Assembly (NCBI GenBank): GCA_003139795.1
Contig: PLGM01000101.1
Span: 91,782-137,471, forward strand
Source of the DNA: Acidobacteriaceae bacterium
Lineage (GTDB): Bacteria > Acidobacteriota > Terriglobia > Terriglobales > Acidobacteriaceae
DNA length: 45,690 nucleotides
Direction: 5' to 3'
Shown here: positions 17,365-25,242 of the stretch, piece after piece
How the letters are laid out: each line of letters opens with the position of its first letter
How positions within the stretch are numbered: position 1 is the stretch's first letter
The notes under the pieces: model-generated
What the model saw: only the letters and a program-made list of their open reading frames with translations
Databases searched by the model: none
Told to the model about the DNA's origin: nothing
Translations under genes and position numbers: made by a program

Positions 17365-17473
17365 CAGTGCTTCAGGCCACTGCTTTCGCCCATTTTCACC
17401 CCCAACCCCGCTCCCCGCCCCCTGGAACCGCCACGCCAATTTAACTACTTGGTAACCCCCACCCTGCCCGCTT

Positions 17474-17539
17474 ACAACTGAAAAACCGACAGCTGCGGGC
17501 TGTTAACCGTGAGCTGTTCGCTGTAAGCTGTAAGCTGTC
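17474..17539. repeat. Degenerate heptamer array ending at the pruA start codon
   Basis: Read in sevens: ACAACTG, AAAAACC, GACAGCT, GCGGGCT, GTTAACC, GTGAGCT, GTTCGCT, GTAAGCT, GTAAGCT, then GTC and the ATG at 17540. The array replaces the ribosome-binding region; no purine-rich site is present. Confidence 0.75.
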
Positions 17540-19132
17540 ATGGCTACCGCATCGCTTTCCACCCAGATTCAGCCGCGCTCGCCCCAGGGCGGCTTCGTCA
17601 ATGAGCCCTTCGTCGACTTCAAGACCCCTGAAAACACCCGCGCCATGCTGAATGCATTGGACCTGGTCGCCGGCCAGCTCGGCCTCGAGTACGACCTCAT
17701 CATCGGCGGCCGCAGCCTCCGCACCGAGGGCAAGATCCGCTCCCTCAATCCCGCTCGCCCCGCCCAGGTCGTCGGCGTCCACCAGAAAGCCGGCGCGGAA
17801 CACGCCGAACAAGCCATGGCCGCGGCTTTCCGCGCCTTCGAGCCCTGGAGCCGAACCCCCGTAGAAACAAGAGTTTCCCTGCTCCTCGATGCGGCAGACA
17901 TCATCCGCACCCGCAAGTTCGAGTTCTGCGCCTGGCTCACCTATGAAGCGGGCAAGAACTGGGCCGAAGCCGACGCCGACGTGGGCGAGACGATCGATTT
18001 TCTGGAGTTCTACGCACGCGAAGCCCTCCGCCTGGCCGCTGCCACCACCTCCATCCAGTACCCCGGCGAGCGCTGCGAACTCTTCTACATCCCCCTCGGC
18101 GTCGGCGCGGTCATTTCCCCCTGGAACTTCCCCTTCGCCATCATGGCCGGCATGACCGCCGCCTCCATCGTCACCGGCAACACGGTGATTCTGAAGCCCT
18201 CGTCCGATGCCCCCACCATCGCCGCCAAGTTTGTTGAAGTCCTTGAGGAAGCGGGACTTCCCGGCGGAGTCGTCAACTTCTGCCCCGGCTCCGGCGCCTC
18301 CTTCGGCAACGCCATCGTCGCGCATCCCAAAACCCGCTTCATCGCCTTTACCGGCTCCAAGACAGTTGGATTGGAAATCCACGAGCGCGCCGCCCATCCC
18401 CAGCCCAGCCAGATCTGGATCAAGCGGACAATTCTTGAAATGGGAGGCAAGAATTCCATCCTCGTCTGCGCCGACGCAGATCTGGACTCCGCCGTTGAAG
18501 GGGTCGTCGCCTCCGCCTTTGGCTTCAGTGGCCAAAAATGTTCCGCCTGTTCCCGCGCCATCGTTGAAGCCCCGGTGTATGACGTGTTTGTCGAGCGCAT
18601 CCGGGAACGCGTCGCTCAGCTTACCTTCGGCGACCCAGCGGCCAACCCCAGTCTGGGCCCGGTCATCAACGAGGCCGCACTCAGCTCCATGCTGGCCTAC
18701 ATCGAGATCGGCAAGCAGGAAGGCCGCCTGATTGCCGGCGGCCACGCCCCCGCCACCGGGGACGGCGGCTATTTCCTTGAGCCGACAGTGTTTGCCGACA
18801 TTGCGCCGGACGCAGTTCTCGCCCAGGAGGAGATATTCGGACCGGTCCTGGCGCTCATCAAAGTGGACAGCTTTGAAGAGGGCCTGGCCGTGGGCAACAA
18901 CACTGAGTACGGCCTTACCGGCTCCATCTACACCACGGATTCCGCTAGCAAGGCGCAGGCCCGCCGCGAGTTCCATGTTGGCAACCTGTATATTAACCGC
19001 AAGTGTACCGGCGCGATGGTGGGAGCGCACCCGTTTGGCGGGTTCAACATGAGCGGAACGGATTCGAAGGCCGGTGGCCCCGACTACCTGCTGCTCTTCA
19101 CTCAAGCCAAAAGCGTAGCCGAGAAGCTCTAG
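17540..19132 (+). CDS. pruA: L-glutamate gamma-semialdehyde (1-pyrroline-5-carboxylate) dehydrogenase
   Basis: 530 residues of the aldehyde dehydrogenase superfamily, the size of monofunctional P5C dehydrogenases. The general base Glu300 (ILEMGGKNS) and the nucleophile Cys334 (FSGQKCSACSR) are present, as is the NAD-binding PWNFPFAIMAG segment and the C-terminal FNMSGTDSKAGGPDYLLLF, which is diagnostic for the P5CDH subgroup. It oxidises glutamate semialdehyde to glutamate with NAD+ in the second step of proline breakdown. Proline dehydrogenase is not in the window. The start is unusual: a heptamer repeat occupies the place of the ribosome site, so the ATG at 17540 rests on homology of the N-terminus only. 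Confidence 0.94.
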   Translation: MATASLSTQIQPRSPQGGFVNEPFVDFKTPENTRAMLNALDLVAGQLGLEYDLIIGGRSLRTEGKIRSLNPARPAQVVGVHQKAGAEHAEQAMAAAFRAFEPWSRTPVETRVSLLLDAADIIRTRKFEFCAWLTYEAGKNWAEADADVGETIDFLEFYAREALRLAAATTSIQYPGERCELFYIPLGVGAVISPWNFPFAIMAGMTAASIVTGNTVILKPSSDAPTIAAKFVEVLEEAGLPGGVVNFCPGSGASFGNAIVAHPKTRFIAFTGSKTVGLEIHERAAHPQPSQIWIKRTILEMGGKNSILVCADADLDSAVEGVVASAFGFSGQKCSACSRAIVEAPVYDVFVERIRERVAQLTFGDPAANPSLGPVINEAALSSMLAYIEIGKQEGRLIAGGHAPATGDGGYFLEPTVFADIAPDAVLAQEEIFGPVLALIKVDSFEEGLAVGNNTEYGLTGSIYTTDSASKAQARREFHVGNLYINRKCTGAMVGAHPFGGFNMSGTDSKAGGPDYLLLFTQAKSVAEKL

Positions 19133-19139
19133 AAGGCTG

Positions 19140-19265
19140 CGGAAAAACTCGGGAATTCGTGCGAAATCGGCGAAAAGCGTCCCTCCGGGGCTAAAGCCCG
19201 CGTTGATCCTGTTGGCCTTATGCGGGGGTTGAAACCCCCGCCTCCCTCCGGGTCGAGTTTTTCCG
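19140..19265. repeat. 126-bp MITE/REPIN-like element with perfect terminal inverted repeats
   Basis: CGGAAAAACTCG at 19140-19151 and its exact complement CGAGTTTTTCCG at 19254-19265 bound a segment holding two further palindromes, GGGGCTAAAGCCC (around 19187-19199) and GCGGGGGTTGAAACCCCCGC (19222-19241). There is no coding capacity. It starts 7 bases after the pruA stop codon. Confidence 0.7.
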
Positions 19266-19461
19266 AAACCTGCTAGAGCAATTTCAGGGTTAAATGTGCC
19301 GCAGCGAAGTTCCAACAGTGTGGCTTTTTCTTGGGGAAAAAGCCACTTGAATGCATGGGCTCCCATTCCAGCAACCCTGAAATTGCCATAGCCGCCAATT
19401 CCCGATTTTTGGCTCGCATCTTCCTCTCCTTGCTGCCATCCAATGGCATAAAGGAGAGCAA

Positions 19462-20454
19462 ATGCCCAGAATTGTTCGTTTTCACCAGCTTGGCGGACCG
19501 GAACACCTCCGGATCGAGGAGGATCCATCGCAACAGCCCGGCAAGGGCGAGGTAAGGCTGCGCGTTGAGGCAGCAGGCCTGAATCGGGCCGAGTCGGTTT
19601 ACTACCACGGCAGGTACTTTGAGACGCCGCAGCTTCCGTCTCGCATCGGCTACGAGGTAGCTGGAGTGGTGGAAGCGGTGGGCGAGGGAGTCGATCCAGG
19701 CTGGATCGGCAAGCCGGTGGCCACGATTCCAGGGTTTTCGCAGAATCGCTACGGCACTCTGGGCGAAGAGGCCATTGTTCCAGTCGAGGTGCTGGGCGAG
19801 TACCCGAAGAATCTGACGCCGGTCCAGGCAGCGGCCATCTGGATGCAGTACCTGACGGCCTATGGAGCGCTGGTGCTGGTGGGCGGCGTGAAGGGCGGGG
19901 ATTTCGTCTCCATTCCCGCGGCCTCATCGAGCGTGGGGCTGGCCGCCATCCAGATTGTGCGCGAGCAGGGCGCCACGGCGATTGCGGTAACGCGCACGGC
20001 AGCCAAGCGCGCGGAGTTGCTGGCTCTGGGCGCCCACCACGTGATCGTCGGCGACGAAGAAGATTACGTGTCGCGTGTGCGGGAGATCAGCGGCGGCCAG
20101 GGCGCTCGCATCACCTTCGATCCGGTGGCCGGCCCGGGCGTTGAAAAGCTGGCTGCGGCGGCGGCCCATGGCGGCGTCCTCATCGAATACGGGGCGCTGG
20201 CCGGAGCGCCGACACCGTTCCCGCTGATCGCGGCAATGGTCGGCGCCTTGAGCGTCCACGGCTACACATTGATGCAGGTCACACGCGATCCGGCTACTGC
20301 CGCGACGGCGAAGAAGTATGTCTTCGACCGGTTGGCCGACGAGCGCTTCGTGCCCAAGATCGCCCGGACGTTCCCTTTCGCGCAGACGGTCGCGGCATAT
20401 CAATTCCTGGAGTCGAACCAGCAGGTGGGCAAGGTGGTGATCCGCGTCTCGTAG
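19462..20454 (+). CDS. MDR-superfamily NAD(P)H-dependent oxidoreductase (quinone-reductase/zinc-free ADH type)
   Basis: 330 residues. The N-terminal GroES-like domain (GEVRLRVEAAGLNRAESVYY) is followed by a Rossmann domain with the nucleotide-binding turn PAASSSVGLAAIQIV at about residues 152-166 and the family's GARITFDPVAGPGVEKLAAA. No structural-zinc cysteine cluster is present and the catalytic Cys/His of zinc enzymes is missing, so it belongs to the zinc-independent quinone oxidoreductase-like branch. The ATG at 19462 has AAGGAGA seven bases before it. Codon and GC use are lighter in C-ending codons than in the genes to its left. Substrate not predictable. Confidence 0.85.
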   Translation: MPRIVRFHQLGGPEHLRIEEDPSQQPGKGEVRLRVEAAGLNRAESVYYHGRYFETPQLPSRIGYEVAGVVEAVGEGVDPGWIGKPVATIPGFSQNRYGTLGEEAIVPVEVLGEYPKNLTPVQAAAIWMQYLTAYGALVLVGGVKGGDFVSIPAASSSVGLAAIQIVREQGATAIAVTRTAAKRAELLALGAHHVIVGDEEDYVSRVREISGGQGARITFDPVAGPGVEKLAAAAAHGGVLIEYGALAGAPTPFPLIAAMVGALSVHGYTLMQVTRDPATAATAKKYVFDRLADERFVPKIARTFPFAQTVAAYQFLESNQQVGKVVIRVS

Positions 20455-20480
20455 CTCCGATCGGAAACCCTCCGATGCTC

Positions 20481-20513
20481 GAAGGGGGACAGGCTCATGC
20501 CCATCCCCCCTTC
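20481..20513. terminator. Hairpin between convergent genes, probable two-way terminator
   Basis: GAAGGGGG (20481-20488) and CCCCCTTC (20506-20513) pair perfectly around a 17-base loop, midway between the stop codons of the plus-strand oxidoreductase and the minus-strand response regulator. There is no long T run. Confidence 0.4.
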
Positions 20514-20549
20514 AGTTCATTGACCTTCAAACGGGCCTTGATGAATGCG

Positions 20550-21230
20550 CTACGCCACGGCCGTCGGCGCGGCCTGCTCCTCGACTTCGATCTTGCTGCC
20601 TACTTCGGCGGCGGCCTGCGCCAGCACCCGGTGATGGATGGTGAACAGGGCAAGTTCCAGCCGGTCGCTCACTCCGGTCTTGTCGTAGATTGACCGCAAA
20701 TAGTTCTTGATCACCTGCTCGGTAGTCTTGAGCCGGAAGGCGATCTCGCGGTTCTTGCAGCCCTGGACGATGAGCGCCACGATCCGCATCTCCTTGGGGG
20801 TGAGCCGGTCCCGGACCCGCGTTCCCACCATATCCTCTTCGGCGGATTCGGGTTGCACCAGCTGGGGAGGCGCCCAGGTGTCGCCGCTGGCGACCCGGCG
20901 AACACACTCCACCAGCGCCGGCCCGTTGACGTTGCGAAAAACCACCCCCCGAAAGCCCTGTTGCAGATACATCCCCGCAGTGTCGTTGTTCTCCGCAATC
21001 ACGATGCCCCGGCTGCCCGTGGAATCAAGAAGAATGCGCAGCCGGATCAGGTCCGGCCGCAACGACGCCGCAACCAGGACAATGGATCCAGGGAAAGTGG
21101 TGATGGCATGGTGCATGCGATCCAGGTCTGTACACTGAGCAATGATGCGCATATCTTCGTCCATAGCCAGCACCTTGGCGGTGCCTACGCGAAAGATTGC
21201 CTGCGAATCGGCCAGGATGATCTTGTTCAT
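20550..21230 (-). CDS. NarL/LuxR-type response regulator with a receiver domain lacking the phospho-acceptor Asp
   Basis: 226 residues. Residues 1-120 have the receiver fold, starting MNKIILADSQAIFRVGTAKV with the acidic Asp8. Where NarL-type proteins read LLDLNMPG around the phosphorylated Asp, this one reads IVLVAASLRPD, leaving Ala54 at that place; the conserved Lys is Arg (GVVFRNVNG). Residues about 140-200 are a LuxR-type helix-turn-helix (LTPKEMRIVALIVQGCKNRE, then KTTEQVIKNYLRSIYDKTG). The protein should bind DNA, but control by phosphorylation is unlikely. GAGG precedes the ATG at 21230. No histidine kinase is adjacent; the PAS-GGDEF/motAB genes lie 1 kb upstream on the other strand. 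Confidence 0.88.
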   Translation of the reverse strand: MNKIILADSQAIFRVGTAKVLAMDEDMRIIAQCTDLDRMHHAITTFPGSIVLVAASLRPDLIRLRILLDSTGSRGIVIAENNDTAGMYLQQGFRGVVFRNVNGPALVECVRRVASGDTWAPPQLVQPESAEEDMVGTRVRDRLTPKEMRIVALIVQGCKNREIAFRLKTTEQVIKNYLRSIYDKTGVSDRLELALFTIHHRVLAQAAAEVGSKIEVEEQAAPTAVA

Positions 21231-21474
21231 GATGTGCGCCTCATCTGCCTCGTATTCCCGATTGAAAAACTTTCAGCCGGCTCCATTCTTCCCCCCCGGA
21301 AAAACCGGAACCGGCTTGGGCTCAGGTATCTGTTCCTGCCCCTTGCGGCACTATCGGCAGAAGAGCAAAAACTCTTGCAAATGCCCGCAAATGCGACACT
21401 GCGAATTGCCCGGAGTCCTTTCCTCGCCTGCCGGAGGTGAAAATCATTCTTCCTCCGCAGGTTTTCCTACTAGT

Positions 21475-21488
21475 CAGGTTACAACCTG
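21475..21488. promoter_or_regulatory. Short palindrome upstream of the response regulator
   Basis: CAGGTT-AC-AACCTG is a perfect 6-bp inverted repeat 245 bases ahead of the regulator's ATG. It could be a binding site for a dimeric regulator, but no matching second site was seen. Confidence 0.25.
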
Positions 21489-21569
21489 CTGACCCAGTGC
21501 ATCGCGAAAATCCGTTTGATGCCTTTGATACTTTTAGGGGAAGGCAGGCCCTGAACCGGGCATACGGCG

Positions 21570-21939
21570 AGGCCGACGCTGCTGGCGGTGGATGACGACG
21601 CAAACGCGCTGGAAGCCGCGGAGCAGAACCCGCGGCGGGAATATGGAACCATTTACGGGGTGATGCGCGCGGCTGGCGGCGAGGCCGCGCTTTACATGCT
21701 GGCCCAACTGAAAACCCGCCAGGAGCCGGTGGCGCTGCTGACCGGCGACCAGCGCATGCCGGACAGGCAGGCTAACAGCCACCTTTTTGAGGGCCTCATG
21801 CGATCGGGCGCCGCTGGCCGCTCAAGGACCGCCTGGGACGCAGCTTTCACTCCCGCAACCACATGCCCTGCGCCGGCTGGATGTTGCCGGCAACGAGGAT
21901 GCCTTGAATCTGCTGAAGAAGCGCCAAGTCGATCCGTAA
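21570..21939 (+). pseudogene. Remnant of a response regulator-thioredoxin reductase-like fusion gene
   Basis: From 21570 the plus strand reads RPTLLAVDDDANALEAAEQN then RREYGTIYGVMRAAGGEAAL and ALLTGDQRMPD, the start of a receiver domain of the kind fused to thioredoxin-reductase-like flavoproteins (VALLLxDQRMP is typical). The sequence then jumps to FEG...RWPLKDRLGRSFHSRNHMPC and, in another frame, RLDVAGNEDALNLLKKRQVD before a TAA at 21937-21939. This matches the linker that in the fusion family reads FEGxRVxGxRWSPxSHxLRDFLxRNxVPxRWLDV. About 80 residues are missing in between, at least two frame changes are needed, and the flavoprotein part is absent. There is no ribosome site or ATG. Confidence 0.65.
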
Positions 21940-22235
21940 CGGCCGCCTGGGTCTCCGACCGTGTGATTTCGTACGTGTGATTGAGTGTCGCGGCCTCCCA
22001 CCCTAGGCGCAAAAAAGTCGCCGCGGCGACACGCGCTGCCCCGACCCTGAGGGTACCCCGGCACCCAGGTGGGGCACCCAGTTTTGGTACAAAATCATGC
22101 GGTCAAAGGCCTAGTTCTGTTTGGCGACGGCAGCAGGACAATTGTTTCCGTTAGCAATCTCCAATCTCTTTTTCAACACGGCTAGACAATGAAGTTGGTC
22201 CGTCCCGTGCCGATGGAGGAGATTATGAGGCTTGG
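21940..22235. other. Gene-free stretch between the pseudogene and the PAS-GGDEF gene
   Basis: About 300 bases with lower GC toward the right end. It contains GGGTACCCCGGCACCC and GTGGGGCACCC near 22048-22078, a small repeat pair, and ends with the ribosome site GGAGGAG at 22215-22221. No gene is supported. Confidence 0.45.
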
Positions 22236-22239
22236 ATGA
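22225..22239 (+). CDS. Four-codon upstream reading frame overlapping the PAS-GGDEF start
   Basis: ATG AGG CTT GGA TGA (product MRLG) begins 3 bases after GGAGGAG and its stop overlaps the ATG at 22236-22238 in the ATGA manner. The only good ribosome site is better placed for a nearby start than for 22236 or 22239 (15 and 18 bases). It could be chance or a coupling device. Confidence 0.3.
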   Translation: MRLG

Positions 22240-23129
22240 TGGATCGCTCGGAATTCCTTGAGGCCGCGCTGGACAATCTTCCAGAAGGCATCGCCCTGCT
22301 CGGCGAAGAGTGCCGTGTGGTGTTCTGGAACAAGGCCGCGGAGGCCGTTACCGGGCACGCCGCCATGGACCTGATGGGCCGGCCTGTGCCTGAGACGCTG
22401 AAGCCGCTGTTGGACCGGTGTGCTCCGCCTGGAGATCCAGAGCCCAATTCCGGCCCCCAACCAGGGCACGGATTCCTGGTTCACGCGCGCCACAAACTAG
22501 GACACGAAGTGCCGGCGATGGTGCGAATTCTGGTGCTGCGCGACGGAATGGGGGGGCGCATCGGCACGGCAGTTCTGTTTCATCCCGCGGAATGCCTGGA
22601 TGCGCTGCCGCGCGGCGAGACGGGCGAAGACCAAGGAGTCGAGACCAGCCAGACGGATCTCAAGAACCGGCTGGAGGCGCTGTTTGAGGACTTTACGCAC
22701 GGTGAGCTGCCGTTCGGCGTGCTGTGGATCACCGTCGACCAGGCCCACGAGTTGCGCAAGACTCACGGCGCCGGCGCCTGCGAGACCATGCTCGAAAAAG
22801 TGGAACGGGCCCTGGCGCAAGGGTTGCGGCCGGCCGAGAATCTGGGGCGTTGGGGCAAGGACGAATTCCTCGTAATCTCGCATGAGCGGACGCCGGCGAT
22901 GCTGGCGGTTCATGCCCAGGTCCTGGCTGGGTTGGCCAGAACGGCGGACTTCCGCTGGTGGGGCGACCGGGTATCGCTCACCGTGAGTATCGGCGCTGCC
23001 CAGGCGGAACAGACCGGGACCTTGGCGGATCTGCTCGAAAGGGCGAAAGCCGCTATGTTATCCAGCTTTCATGCGGGCGGAAATCAGATAACATCCGCGC
23101 CGGAGGGGCGGTCATGTTTGCCATCATAG
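22236..23129 (+). CDS. PAS-GGDEF protein with variant GKDEF signature
   Basis: 297 residues. Residues 5-60 are the first part of a PAS domain (LDNLPEGIALLGEECRVVFW then NKAAEAVTG), ending near 115. A linker of about 25 residues leads to a GGDEF domain (about 140-290) with the early metal-binding Asp in WITVDQAHELRK and LTVSIGAAQA near its end. The signature motif is RWGKDEFLV with Lys208 replacing the second Gly (residues 207-211). The acidic pair is kept, so catalysis is possible but doubtful; no RxxD inhibitory site is obvious. The gene overlaps motA by 16 bases, which places this putative c-di-GMP protein in the flagellar stator operon. Confidence 0.85.
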   Translation: MMDRSEFLEAALDNLPEGIALLGEECRVVFWNKAAEAVTGHAAMDLMGRPVPETLKPLLDRCAPPGDPEPNSGPQPGHGFLVHARHKLGHEVPAMVRILVLRDGMGGRIGTAVLFHPAECLDALPRGETGEDQGVETSQTDLKNRLEALFEDFTHGELPFGVLWITVDQAHELRKTHGAGACETMLEKVERALAQGLRPAENLGRWGKDEFLVISHERTPAMLAVHAQVLAGLARTADFRWWGDRVSLTVSIGAAQAEQTGTLADLLERAKAAMLSSFHAGGNQITSAPEGRSCLPS

Positions 23130-23992
23130 GCATTGTCGTTGTCTTTGGAGCGGTCATCGGCGGCTTCCTGATGGAAAAGGGCCACATCTCCGTTCTGGTC
23201 CAGCCGGCCGAGCTGCTGATTCTGGGCGGCGCGGCCGTCGGCACGCTGCTGGTGGCCAATCCGATCCACATCATCAAAGGGGTCGTGGCAGGTCTGCTGG
23301 GCGTGATGAAAGGCTCCCCGTTCGACAAGCCGCGTTACCTGAGCACGCTCAAGATGATGTACCAGTTCTTGAACAAGGTGCGCAAGGAGGGACTGCTGAG
23401 CGTCGAGATGGACGTCGAGAAGCCCAGTGAGAGCTCGATCTTCAAGAACTATCCCGATTTCCTCAACGACCATCATGCCAGGGACTTTGTGTGCGACACG
23501 CTGCGCACGGCCATCACCGGAGGCGTGGAGCCGTTCGACATGGACCAGATGATGGAGCTGGACATGGAGGTGCATCACCACGAGGCGACGCAGCCGATCG
23601 CTTCGCTGAGCACGGTAGCCGACGCGCTGCCGGGGTTAGGGATTGTGGCGGCGGTGCTGGGCGTCGTGATCACCATGGGCTCGCTGGGCGGCCCGCCGGA
23701 AGAGATCGGCGCCCATGTGGCGGCGGCGCTGGTGGGAACTTTTCTGGGCATTCTGGCGTGCTATGGCGTGGTGGGTCCCTTGAGTTCGAACATGAGCAAA
23801 ACGGCAGATGCGCACAACGAGTACCTGCATGTGCTGCGGGTGCTTCTGCTTTCCTTTCTCAAGGGCTCGGCGCCCATGATCGCCATCGAGATGGGCCGGC
23901 GCGCGATTCCCGCCCATGTGCGGCCCGGCTTCGACGAGATGGAAAAGAACTGCAAGGCACAGGCTGCGGGCGCTGAAGCGGCCGCGGCCTAG
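23114..23992 (+). CDS. motA: Flagellar motor stator protein MotA
   Basis: 292 residues from the ATG at 23114 (MFAIIGIVVVFGAVIGGFLM), preceded by GGAGGGG and lying inside the end of the GGDEF gene. Four membrane segments are visible (1-22, 33-52, about 168-190, 200-222), with the large cytoplasmic loop between segments two and three carrying the charged residues that contact the rotor. PLSTVADALPGLGIVAAVLG-like text (ASLSTVADALPGLGIVAAVL) is the conserved segment-three signature, with the Pro residues known to be needed for torque. It pairs with MotB 35 bases downstream to form the proton-driven stator. Confidence 0.95.
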   Translation: MFAIIGIVVVFGAVIGGFLMEKGHISVLVQPAELLILGGAAVGTLLVANPIHIIKGVVAGLLGVMKGSPFDKPRYLSTLKMMYQFLNKVRKEGLLSVEMDVEKPSESSIFKNYPDFLNDHHARDFVCDTLRTAITGGVEPFDMDQMMELDMEVHHHEATQPIASLSTVADALPGLGIVAAVLGVVITMGSLGGPPEEIGAHVAAALVGTFLGILACYGVVGPLSSNMSKTADAHNEYLHVLRVLLLSFLKGSAPMIAIEMGRRAIPAHVRPGFDEMEKNCKAQAAGAEAAAA

Positions 23993-24027
23993 ATCCTGCC
24001 GATCACTGCTGGAAGAAATGGGGCATC

Positions 24028-25014
24028 ATGACGGCCAAGACTCAACCCATCATCGTCATCAAGAAGAAGGGCGGCCACGGCGGCCACCACGGCGGCGCGT
24101 GGAAGGTGGCCTATGCCGACTTTGTCACCGCCATGATGGCGCTGTTCATCGTTCTTTGGCTGATGGGCTCCAGCGAAAAGGTCAAGAAGGCCGTGGCCGG
24201 CTACTTCAACGACCCCAAAGGCACCGCCAACCTGCTGGGCACCACCATGGCCGGGGACGGCGTAGCCGTGACCACCAAAACCTCAGACAACATGAAGAAG
24301 GTGAAAGAAAAGCTCGAAGAGGAGATCAAGGCAAAGAAGGAGTTGGAGCAGCTTTCCAAGCAGATTGAGATGACCATCACGCCCGAGGGGCTGCGCATTG
24401 AGCTGATCGAGGGCAAGAACGGAACCTTTTACGAGATGGGGAGCGCGAAACTGAGCGCCAGCGGACAGGAGTTGCTGGCGCTGTTGGCCGCGGAGTTGAA
24501 GACTCTGCCCAATTCGCTGCTGATCGAGGGCCACACAGACGCCACGCCCTACTCGAATGACAACAGCTACAGCAACTGGGATCTTTCCGCCGACCGCGCC
24601 AACTCCGCGCGTCGCCTGCTGCAACAGAACGGCGTTCGCAGCGATCAGGTCACCCAGGTGCGCGGCTATGCCGACCAGATGTTGCGCGTAAAAGACAATC
24701 CCACCGACCCCTCCAACCGCAGGGTCTCGATCCTGGTAAAGAACGACACTGAAACTGTGCCGACCATCACTGCGGCCAAGATTCTGGACGGCTCTGCGCC
24801 GTTGCCGGGATCCGCGACGGCAACCGCGCCGGCAACAGGCGCAGCCAAGCCACAGAGCGCTCCACCGGCTGGGAAACCTGCGCCCGGTCCCGCGGCTCAG
24901 GCGCCAACCCCGCCCCCGGCTCCAGCTCCGGCCAAGCCTTCGGCAGGCACTCCTGCAGCCAAGCCCGGCTTGATGGACAAACTGAAAAGCATGTTGCCGG
25001 GCGCCAAGAAGTAG
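24028..25014 (+). CDS. motB: Flagellar motor stator protein MotB
   Basis: 328 residues. A basic N-terminus (IVIKKKGGHGGHHGGAWKVA) leads into the single membrane helix YADFVTAMMALFIVLWLM, where Asp31 is the proton-carrying residue. A linker/plug follows, then the OmpA-like peptidoglycan-binding domain (about 145-250; LLIEGHTDATPYSN, LSADRANSARRLL, NRRVSILV). The last 75 residues are a Pro/Ala-rich tail ending DKLKSMLPGAKK, longer than in model MotB proteins. Together with MotA it anchors the stator to the wall. The histidine- and glycine-rich stretch before the helix is common in proton-type MotB. Confidence 0.95.
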   Translation: MTAKTQPIIVIKKKGGHGGHHGGAWKVAYADFVTAMMALFIVLWLMGSSEKVKKAVAGYFNDPKGTANLLGTTMAGDGVAVTTKTSDNMKKVKEKLEEEIKAKKELEQLSKQIEMTITPEGLRIELIEGKNGTFYEMGSAKLSASGQELLALLAAELKTLPNSLLIEGHTDATPYSNDNSYSNWDLSADRANSARRLLQQNGVRSDQVTQVRGYADQMLRVKDNPTDPSNRRVSILVKNDTETVPTITAAKILDGSAPLPGSATATAPATGAAKPQSAPPAGKPAPGPAAQAPTPPPAPAPAKPSAGTPAAKPGLMDKLKSMLPGAKK

Positions 25015-25144
25015 CCGGCTGATAAACCCGCAAGGGCGCATTCACCGGAAGTCGTTTCCGCCCGCGATGTCGCCCAGAAGGCGGTTGCCCCAGGGCAACA
25101 ACCGGGGATGGCTCACGGATTGAGGGTGGGCTCTCATAAATCAA

Positions 25145-25186
25145 TATCTGAAAACTGACCACTGAAAACTGACCACTGACCACTGA
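25145..25186. repeat. Array of six heptamers between motB and araB
   Basis: In steps of seven: TATCTGA, AAACTGA, CCACTGA, AAACTGA, CCACTGA, CCACTGA. All end in CTGA, and the two unit types alternate. It lies 57 bases ahead of the araB start. Confidence 0.8.
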
Positions 25187-25242
25187 AATGGTGTACTCTG
25201 GTGTGCGCAAGAGAAAGCGTTTACCCGGAGGGCCTTCTTTCC

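Larger units (their letters stand above)
16923..17539. other. 617-base repeat-rich intergenic region
   Basis: No credible gene. It contains an inverted repeat (GCGCCAAAA 17170-17178 / TTTTGGCGC 17198-17206), three 33-bp tandem units (17266-17364) with a fourth decayed unit up to about 17397, and the heptamer array that ends at the start codon of the next gene. Short open frames here are repeat translations. Confidence 0.6.

Noticed and set aside
17242..17439. 65-codon minus-strand frame with an 11-residue repeat
   Set aside because: It is the translation of the 33-bp repeat without a ribosome site or promoter; kept as a repeat, not a gene.
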